A stretch of DNA of 64,000 bases, from NCBI GenBank assembly GCA_945271295.1, contig CALYPG010000009.1, forward strand, positions 1-64,000, in the 5' to 3' direction. This stretch comes from an uncultured Gilliamella sp. GTDB lineage: Bacteria; Pseudomonadota; Gammaproteobacteria; Enterobacterales; Orbaceae. The position numbers and the translations under genes were made by a program. The first letter of the stretch is position 1; every line of letters begins with the position of its first letter. Of the stretch, positions 57,900 through 64,000 are shown one piece after another. The notes beneath the pieces are model-generated. The model saw only the letters and a list, made by a program, of their open reading frames with translations. It searched no databases and was not told where the DNA came from.

Positions 57900-57944
57900 A
57901 AATGCTATTTAATAGTAAAGATAATTTGTTGACAATAGCATTTT
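57900..57944 (+). terminator. Terminator of the marR-redoxin operon
   Basis: AAATGCTATT and AATAGCATTT form a perfect 10-bp stem with a T-rich end, 26 bases after the stop. Confidence 0.65.
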
Positions 57945-58259
57945 GTAGAAAACAAGTTTTTCTAATATGAAAACAATAGATATAGGATAACATTATTTGT
58001 AGTGGCTAAAATCTATCATGACAATTAGCGATCTCAATAGAGTGTCTATCAGGTTAAGACCGTGTTACTATAAAAAAACACTAAAATGATCTATGTTATT
58101 TTCTATTAATGATATTTTGCAGTAATAATTTCTATATCAATGTTACTGGTAGTTTTAACGATAGCGATTAACTTAATTTTTGTTTTATTGTTTACTTTTT
58201 ATTATTTTAAATCAGTTAGTCTATTAATAACTGTTTTATCTTTTAGGGAAGAATTCTTT
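57945..58259. other. Intergenic stretch without recognisable gene
   Basis: About 315 bases. The frame of the next gene stays open for 40 codons upstream of its start, with a very hydrophobic translation, but without a ribosome site. Otherwise I see nothing. Confidence 0.45.
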
Positions 58260-59339
58260 ATGTTTTTTAAAAAATTATGGTCTAACATTCTAGGTACACA
58301 AAAAGAACAAAGCACACAAGATCAGTTAAGCCTTGCAATTCAAGCTTTCTGGAAACAGGTGAAAACATCTGAACAATCTTTTAATAAACTTGAGCTTATC
58401 GATATAATGGAAACCCTCAATAATCTTTTAAATGAAAATCAGTTAGATGTTATTGCCGAAGTTACTCAAGGTTCTAAAAAGAACCATAAAATTATATTTA
58501 CATCAGATGGGAAAATTGAGCAGTTTGAGCAAGTGATGGAAATTACCAAACAAGCGCCTGACCTTAATTTTTTTGAAATAGAAGCATTTCGTCAGCGAAC
58601 CAAAAATGTGGATAGTTTTACTATACAACTTAGAGATGATTCCTTTTCTTTAGGTACAACTGATTTGTTAATTCAATATAAAAAAGATCATCGTAAAATC
58701 TCTCTTGGTATTTTATTTGGCAAAACTATTCCTGAAGAGATGCTGACACAAGCACAAACAATGGCATTAATTATTCTCGATCATATATTGGGTGAATATG
58801 ACTTGGCTGTTAGAGTCGTGGCTATAGAGTTTTTAGAAGTAGCTCAAGATACAGTTACCACAATGCCAGCTAATGAATTTGTAACTATTTTTGATAGTAT
58901 CTGGAAAGAAGATTTAAAACACACTGGTGTATTTCCTAATAATGAAGAAGACCAATGGACTGTATTTGAGTTAGCTAGTCATAATGAATCTAATGGCAAT
59001 ATGTTAGTACACCGTAATGAAGCGGCTAATGCTCTAGTAGGTCATACAAATTATTGTTATGCACTTAATATAATAGCAGATGTAAACAGTAAAGCAGTCC
59101 TTTCCCTTGTTTATGAATTAGAAGATGCTATCAATATTGCTTTATGTACAGATAAACGAGGTATCCATTGTCAAAATAGTTTTAGTCAAGGTACTAGAAA
59201 TATGTTATGGCATGTAGGAGATAAACACTTGGCGCTTCAACTAGCACAACAAATAGCAAAACAATACAAAACGTTATCAGTTAAAATTGAATGTAATTTT
59301 GATCCATATTGGTCACAGTACTTAAGTTGGGTAGAATAA
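58260..59339 (+). CDS. Hypothetical protein, possibly DUF695-related
   Basis: A 359-aa soluble, acidic protein. The start at 58260 (MFFKKLWSNILGTQ) has GGAAG eight bases upstream and is preferred over 58140, which would add a stretch of hydrophobic residues. I do not recognise a firm family; the last part (TDKRGIHCQNSFSQGTRNML, ending FDPYWSQYLSWVE) loosely resembles DUF695-like proteins. No catalytic motif, no membrane segment. It stands alone. Confidence 0.6.
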   Translation: MFFKKLWSNILGTQKEQSTQDQLSLAIQAFWKQVKTSEQSFNKLELIDIMETLNNLLNENQLDVIAEVTQGSKKNHKIIFTSDGKIEQFEQVMEITKQAPDLNFFEIEAFRQRTKNVDSFTIQLRDDSFSLGTTDLLIQYKKDHRKISLGILFGKTIPEEMLTQAQTMALIILDHILGEYDLAVRVVAIEFLEVAQDTVTTMPANEFVTIFDSIWKEDLKHTGVFPNNEEDQWTVFELASHNESNGNMLVHRNEAANALVGHTNYCYALNIIADVNSKAVLSLVYELEDAINIALCTDKRGIHCQNSFSQGTRNMLWHVGDKHLALQLAQQIAKQYKTLSVKIECNFDPYWSQYLSWVE

Positions 59340-59425
59340 ACAGCAAGCTTAAAAGTAATTATTATTAATAGCTACTTTCTCAGTTCGCTTTAGCAATTAT
59401 TAGTTTTTTATATATATTTAGTCAT

Positions 59426-59463
59426 AAAAAAAGGATAACCTAATTTTTTAGATCATCCTTTAT
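59426..59463 (-). terminator. Terminator of grcA
   Basis: AAAGGAT with TCTAA pairs with TTAG and ATCCTTT, interrupted by small bulges, and a T-run follows on the minus strand. Confidence 0.7.
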
Positions 59464-59484
59464 TTGAACTTGAACTCGATTTTA

Positions 59485-59868
59485 TTACATTTTAGTGGTA
59501 AATGTACGAGCGATAACGTCACGTTGTTGTTCCGCTGTTAAAGAGTTAAAACGTACAGCATAACCAGAAACACGAATTGTTAATTGCGGATATTTTTCTG
59601 GATGTTGAACCGCATCTTCTAATGTTTCGCGACGAAGTACATTTACATTTAAATGTTGACCACCTTCAACTTTTATTGTTGGGGCAATTTCTAATGGCAC
59701 TTCACGATATTCGAATTGACCAAGATCCGCAGTTGGAATAACTTGATCTTCTTTATAAACTGATTTAGCAGCAACACAACGTGCTTCTTTAGTTGCATCA
59801 TCTAATAACCAAAAAGAATTAAGAAGTGCAGTATTGTTTGCTTTAGTAATTTGGATACCTGTAATCAT
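59485..59868 (-). CDS. grcA: Autonomous glycyl radical cofactor (YfiD)
   Basis: Spare glycyl-radical domain that repairs oxygen-damaged pyruvate formate-lyase. Its 127 aa equal E. coli GrcA. The radical glycine is Gly102 in [31 protein letters not shown] is the second block. TAGGAGG precedes the start and an FNR-like site lies 66 bases upstream. No pfl gene is in the window. Confidence 0.97.
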   Translation of the reverse strand: MITGIQITKANNTALLNSFWLLDDATKEARCVAAKSVYKEDQVIPTADLGQFEYREVPLEIAPTIKVEGGQHLNVNVLRRETLEDAVQHPEKYPQLTIRVSGYAVRFNSLTAEQQRDVIARTFTTKM

Positions 59869-59933
59869 TGTAAGAACCTCCTATGAGCGTCATTGCTCTA
59901 ACTAAGTTGTTGTTACTATATCACTTCCAAAAT

Positions 59934-59947
59934 TTGATTAAAGTCAA
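59934..59947. promoter_or_regulatory. FNR-binding site upstream of grcA
   Basis: TTGATTAAAGTCAA fits TTGAT-N4-ATCAA at 9 of 10 positions. E. coli grcA is also FNR-activated. Confidence 0.7.
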
Positions 59948-60115
59948 AAAAAGCTATTAATTCGATAAGTAGTGCCTTTGTTTGTATTTTGGTCATATTT
60001 AATATGGTATCAGTAGCATAAATTGTGATTTTATTTTCTGAATATATCAACCCAAAGCTACATAGTAATTATCCCATAAATAATAAGAAATAATCATAGT
60101 AGATAAATAATTGAT

Positions 60116-60679
60116 TTAGTAATTTACATAGATATGTTCAGCTTGAAAACGAATCTCTTTTTTATCAAGTTGTAATAATTCAGCCAATGTAAATGCAAAT
60201 TTGAAAGCGACGCCTAGACCTCTGCCACTAAATAAGTTTTCATCTAATACAATATCTTGGTCAACATAAATACCATCATTTGCCGTTTTATATAAATCAC
60301 CAGAACAGACATATCTTCGACCATGAAGTAATTTATTTTTATTTAATACTTTTACTGCCGCTGAACATATCGGACAAATCCACTTTCTTGCTTCATCATG
60401 TAATTGAATAAATGAAATAACATCAGGGTTACTACCCAGATTTATGGTGCCATCAGGTCCACCAGGAAGAATAATTGCATCATATAATGTTGTTTCTCTG
60501 TCTTTAAGCAAGGCATGTGCTTCCATGTTAACTTTATGGTAGCTACTTACTACTAAATTATTCTGACATGCTAAGAGTTCTACATCAATTTTAACTCGAC
60601 ATAAGGCATTAAATATAATAATTGCCTCAGCCTCTTCAAAACCTTCCGCTAATAAAATTGCTACTTTAGAATTGTTCAT
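60116..60679 (-). CDS. DJ-1/PfpI-family protein (YajL-like)
   Basis: A 187-aa protein of the DJ-1 fold, whose members act as glyoxalases, chaperones or deglycases. VAILLAEGFEEAEAI (6-20) holds the conserved Glu, and the nucleophile-elbow cysteine is Cys105 in WICPICSAA. LPGGPDGTINLG is the third block. The elbow CPICSAA differs from the usual AICAAP, so the exact activity is open. Divergent from the pectin-fragment operon. Confidence 0.82.
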   Translation of the reverse strand: MNNSKVAILLAEGFEEAEAIIIFNALCRVKIDVELLACQNNLVVSSYHKVNMEAHALLKDRETTLYDAIILPGGPDGTINLGSNPDVISFIQLHDEARKWICPICSAAVKVLNKNKLLHGRRYVCSGDLYKTANDGIYVDQDIVLDENLFSGRGLGVAFKFAFTLAELLQLDKKEIRFQAEHIYVNY

Positions 60680-60763
60680 ATCATCACTCTTTGTAAAAAA
60701 GATGAATCATTGTTTCATAAATTTTTATATTTTTTATAAAAAATTTAATAAAAATAAAACATT

Positions 60764-60779
60764 TGTGAGGTGAATCACA
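60764..60779. promoter_or_regulatory. CRP-binding site upstream of the rhiTN-like operon
   Basis: TGTGAGGTGAATCACA matches TGTGA-N6-TCACA perfectly. It lies between the DJ-1 gene and the GPH transporter gene, 209 bases before the latter. The rest of this 308-base gap shows nothing else. Confidence 0.8.
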
Positions 60780-60987
60780 TCGACTTTTAAATTTTTGCCA
60801 CTTTTATAGAAAGTTGGCATTGAGTTTAAGGTGTAACTAGCTTACTCACCATAGACTATTTACCATATCTAAAATAGATATTTAGTTTTATTGAGAGATA
60901 AAACATTATTTTTAGATGTATATGCGCACTTTATAGTTAATGGCAATTTACGATAGATGTGAATTGAGAAAATAAGCAGGAGTCAAA

Positions 60988-62508
60988 ATGAAAAATAGAG
61001 TTATAGGTTTAAAAAACTACTTAGCATATGGATCTGGTGATTTTTTAGGTGCGGGAACGACTGCGTTGACTGCTGCATGGTTACTATATTTTTATACTAA
61101 TTTTTGTCATTTATCCCCAATTGAAGCAACCTTTATTTTTGCCGCTGCACGCGTTGCCGATGCTGTTATTAGCCCATTGATGGGATATTTGACGGACAAT
61201 TTTGGTCGAACTCGTTTAGGTCAACGTTTTGGTCGTCGTAAATTCTTCATTTTATTGGGTATCCCATTAATCTTTAGTTATAGTGTAATGTGGGCTCCTG
61301 GCATGAGTTATGTTTATTACCTACTAACCTATCTTTTCTTTGATATCGTTTATACAATGGTTCTTGTTCCATACGAAACGCTAGTGCCAGAAATGACTGA
61401 TGATTTTAAACAAAAAACGAAATTTTCGGGTGCACGTATTTCTATGGCTCAATTGTCTGCTATTTTAGCTGGTTTTTTACCTGGAATATTACTTAGTTAT
61501 TTTGGTAAAGATAATGCCATATCATTTTTTTACGCTAGCTTAGTTTTTTCTATTTTGTGTTCTTTTGCTCTTACTATGGTGTATTTATTTACATGGGAAA
61601 GGCCTAAAGAGTTTAAATCCAAAGAAGCATTACAAGCTGAGGAAGAGGCAGCATCGTTATCATTCAAAGAAAGTTTTAAACATTTAATCATTGAGTTGTT
61701 ATCCACTTTTAAAATTAAAATATTTAGACAACATTTAGGCATGTATTTAGGTGGATATATTGCTCAAGACGTATTTAATGCTGTATTTACATACTATGTT
61801 ATTTTTGTGTTGTTACAAGAACCAACAGTGGCATCGATGTTAATAGGCACTATGTCTATAACACAATTTGTAGCTGTTTTATGTATGATGCCATTATGTA
61901 TTAAATATGGCCCCGCTCCATCATATCGAGGTGTAGTAACTATTTTTGGTATTAGCTGTTTAGCTTATGGTATTGTTTGGTACTGCAATTTAAGTCATAT
62001 ACATACATTGTTAATTACTATTTCAGCCATTGCCGGATTGGGCCGTGGAGGTATCAACTATGTACCATGGAATATTTATACTTATATTTCTGATGTCGAC
62101 GAAATGATTACAGGTAAACGCCGAGAAGGTATTTTTGCAGGTGTGATGACTTTCACTCGTAAAGCCTCTCAAGCTGGCGCAGTTATGTTAATTGGCGTAT
62201 GTCTACAATGGTCAGGTTTTGTTACTGGACAAAATCAACAACCGGAAAAAGTTTCACAAACTATTTTATTTTTATTAGTTGTCGGCACCATTTTTGTTTT
62301 AATTTTAGGTTTTATTATCTCACTGAAATTTAAGTTAAATCTGAGCACTCATAAGGTATTGATTGGTGAAATTAATAATATGAAAGGTAGAGGAGCTAAC
62401 TCTGAAAAAAGAATTAGTGAACAAGGGAAACCAATTGTAGAAATGCTTACTGGAATGCCAGTTGCCGAGCTCTGGGGTAATAATAATATTGGTTATAAGA
62501 AAAAATAG
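60988..62508 (+). CDS. rhiT: GPH-family transporter, RhiT/TogT-like (pectin oligosaccharides)
   Basis: A 506-aa cation symporter with 12 predicted helices. GSGDFLGAGTTALTAAWLLY, DAVISPLMGYLTDNFGRTRL, GRRKFFILLGIP and the mid-protein GKRREGIFAGVMTFTRKASQ are GPH marks. In Dickeya, RhiT with RhiN brings in and splits unsaturated rhamnogalacturonan pieces. The next gene here is an RhiN-like GH105 enzyme, so the same role is likely. TogT (oligogalacturonides) is the alternative. AGCAGGAG precedes the start. Confidence 0.8.
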   Translation: MKNRVIGLKNYLAYGSGDFLGAGTTALTAAWLLYFYTNFCHLSPIEATFIFAAARVADAVISPLMGYLTDNFGRTRLGQRFGRRKFFILLGIPLIFSYSVMWAPGMSYVYYLLTYLFFDIVYTMVLVPYETLVPEMTDDFKQKTKFSGARISMAQLSAILAGFLPGILLSYFGKDNAISFFYASLVFSILCSFALTMVYLFTWERPKEFKSKEALQAEEEAASLSFKESFKHLIIELLSTFKIKIFRQHLGMYLGGYIAQDVFNAVFTYYVIFVLLQEPTVASMLIGTMSITQFVAVLCMMPLCIKYGPAPSYRGVVTIFGISCLAYGIVWYCNLSHIHTLLITISAIAGLGRGGINYVPWNIYTYISDVDEMITGKRREGIFAGVMTFTRKASQAGAVMLIGVCLQWSGFVTGQNQQPEKVSQTILFLLVVGTIFVLILGFIISLKFKLNLSTHKVLIGEINNMKGRGANSEKRISEQGKPIVEMLTGMPVAELWGNNNIGYKKK

Positions 62509-62558
62509 GATTGTATTATTCGTTGTTAGTATTAAAGTAAAATTAGAGGTAAAAGGAC

Positions 62559-63698
62559 ATGCAAATTTTCCCCGTAAAACATAGTAAGTTGCTTTGTAAA
62601 CCTGAGTATTTGATTACTCGGTCAGAACTACAAAAATTAATTCAAAAGATAGTTAATAACTTAATTAATATTCAAGATGAAACAGGTGAATTTCTTTTAC
62701 GTCTAGATGATGGTCGAGTTATTGACACTAAAGGTTGGTGTGGTTGGGAGTGGACTCATGGAATTGGTCTATATGGCATGTATCAATTTTATTTACAAAC
62801 CGGTGATCAAAAAACACTTAATATTATTGATGATTGGTTTAAACAACGTTTATTAGAAGGAACACCAACTAAAAATGTTAATACTGTTTGTCCTTTTTTA
62901 ACCTTAGCGTATCGTTATGAAGAAACTAAAAATCCTATTTTTTTACCGTATTTAGAACGATGGGCTGACTGGGTAATGTATGAAATGCCGAGAACTAAAT
63001 TTGGTGGTTTACAACATATTGTATACAACAATGAAAATCATCAACAGCTATGGGATGATACTTTGATGATGAGTGTACTACCAATAGCAAAAATTGGGAA
63101 ACTGATAAATAAACCCGAATATATTCAAGAAGCAATTTACCAAATATTAATTCATATACAATATCTTATGGATCGTCAAACCGGACTTTGGTTTCATGGT
63201 TGGACTTTTGAAGGGAATCATAATTTTGCAAAAGCAAGATGGGCAAGAGGAAATAGCTGGCTCACAATTGTTATTCCCGAATTCATTGAATTACTTGATT
63301 TTAACGAAAATGATCCCATCAGGAAAATTTTGATCGAAGTATTAAATGCACAAATTGAAGCATTAGCTAAATACCAAGACGAGAGCGGTTTATGGCATAC
63401 CATTATTGATGATTCTGATTCATATCTTGAAACATCAGCAACCGCTGGATTTGCCTATGGTATATTAAAATCTATTAGAAAACGTTATATCTCTAATGAT
63501 TACATTCCAATAGCTGAAAAAGCTATTCAAGGTGTAATGAACAACATTGATGATAGTGGAACGTTACTTAATGTCTCATTTGGAACCGCAATGGGCAAGG
63601 ACATGGAATATTATAAAAATGTACCATTAACATCAATGCCTTATGGTCAAGCAATGGCTATTTTATGTTTAACAGAATATTTAAGAGTTTTTATTTAA
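62559..63698 (+). CDS. rhiN: GH105 unsaturated rhamnogalacturonyl hydrolase (RhiN/YteR-like)
   Basis: Cytoplasmic alpha/alpha-barrel enzyme of 379 aa that removes the unsaturated galacturonic acid left by pectate or rhamnogalacturonan lyases. KGWCGWEWTHGIGLYGMYQF, the acidic LWDDTLMMSV (Asp167 as likely catalytic acid), FAKARWARGNSWL and DSDSYLETSATAGFAYGI are the family blocks. There is no signal peptide, so it acts after import by the GPH transporter 50 bases upstream. Confidence 0.88.
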   Translation: MQIFPVKHSKLLCKPEYLITRSELQKLIQKIVNNLINIQDETGEFLLRLDDGRVIDTKGWCGWEWTHGIGLYGMYQFYLQTGDQKTLNIIDDWFKQRLLEGTPTKNVNTVCPFLTLAYRYEETKNPIFLPYLERWADWVMYEMPRTKFGGLQHIVYNNENHQQLWDDTLMMSVLPIAKIGKLINKPEYIQEAIYQILIHIQYLMDRQTGLWFHGWTFEGNHNFAKARWARGNSWLTIVIPEFIELLDFNENDPIRKILIEVLNAQIEALAKYQDESGLWHTIIDDSDSYLETSATAGFAYGILKSIRKRYISNDYIPIAEKAIQGVMNNIDDSGTLLNVSFGTAMGKDMEYYKNVPLTSMPYGQAMAILCLTEYLRVFI

Positions 63699-63796
63699 TG
63701 GATTAATATTGATTAATATTAGGTTTATTATTATTTTTAGGTATAATTATTCTAAATAATGTAACTAAGTCATATAAAATAATAATTAGGTATAAT

Positions 63797-64000
63797 ATGA
63801 GTAATCCATTAACATGGCATGATGTCATTGGTGCGGAGAAAGAGAAGCCATATTTCCAGCAAATAATGCAGTTTGTCACATCACAGCGTGCGGAGGGGAA
63901 GGTAATTTACCCCCCTCAGCATGATGTTTTTAATGCGTTTCGTTTCACACCGTTTAGTGATATCAAAGTAGTAATTTTAGGGCAAGACCCTTATCATGGA
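63797..64000 (+). CDS. ung: Uracil-DNA glycosylase, N-terminal part (runs off the window)
   Basis: The first 68 residues match E. coli Ung: [34 protein letters not shown], and the catalytic GQDPYHG with the water-activating Asp. It removes uracil from DNA. The rest lies beyond the window. Confidence 0.95.
   Translation, partial: MSNPLTWHDVIGAEKEKPYFQQIMQFVTSQRAEGKVIYPPQHDVFNAFRFTPFSDIKVVILGQDPYHG

Noticed and set aside
58140-58259. Membrane helix at the N-terminus of the hypothetical protein at 58260
   Set aside because: The extra 40 residues come from a very AT-rich stretch without a ribosome site, while the ATG at 58260 has a good one.

Overview
The window looks like a piece of chromosome from an AT-rich gammaproteobacterium. 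Housekeeping proteins (NagB, NagA, Asd, IspH, FolE, SatP, DnaK, GrcA, YfhL, the YnbE/YdbL pair, two tRNAs) resemble Enterobacterales proteins closely, often with identical catalytic numbering, but the gene order differs and the base composition is much more AT-rich. Together with the many PTS sugar systems and a pectin-fragment operon, this suggests Orbaceae, for example a Gilliamella-like insect-gut symbiont. The genus is an inference.

Layout. 1-5296: the N-acetylglucosamine module, nagE divergent from nagBA-nagC. 5297-6400: asd. 6640-12943: a minus-strand mannose-family PTS operon with two SIS-domain deglycases and two GntR regulators, which fits uptake and breakdown of fructoselysine/glucoselysine (Amadori products). 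12944-15425: a decayed region with a small unknown gene, gene debris and fused remnants of a GPH transporter and a sulfoquinovosidase. 15478-15660: tRNA-Pro and tRNA-His. 15783-26954: cyuA, an IS30 relic, yfhL, ispH-lspA-ileS-ribF, folE and polA. 27060-29038: an IS3 relic followed by three small genes resembling orphan immunity genes. 29114-37065: a LacI-regulated cluster of unknown substrate (FGGY kinase, fucose-isomerase-like protein, DapA-family aldolase, BNR hydrolase, MHS transporter). 37588-43256: gltX, a ydbH-ynbE-ydbL operon and asnB. 43795-48615: a second mannose-family PTS operon with a 2-hydroxyacid dehydrogenase and a membrane protein resembling an inactive M28 peptidase. 48677-52655: satP, dnaK and dnaJ. 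52831-56459: a GntR regulator, a mannonate-dehydratase-family enzyme and a PTS EIIBC. 56734-60679: marR-redoxin, an unknown gene, grcA and a DJ-1 protein. 60988-63698: a rhiT-rhiN-like pectin-fragment operon. The window ends inside ung.

The genes point to a fermentative sugar specialist. There are four PTS importers (GlcNAc, a probable Amadori product, two of unknown substrate) and two proton- or cation-coupled importers. Each catabolic set has its own regulator or a CRP-like site: good CRP-type palindromes precede nagB/nagE, the Amadori operon, the FGGY-kinase cluster, the EIIBC gene and the pectin operon. Both the NagE-type and the EIIBC transporters lack a IIA domain, so they must borrow one, most likely Crr. 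GrcA with an FNR-like site and SatP fit growth in an oxygen-poor, acetate-producing gut.

Decay is visible in several places: four copies of one IS30-type terminal sequence, an IS3 wreck, and the sulfoquinovosidase/GPH fusion. I saw no CRISPR array, no intact insertion sequence and no prophage genes.
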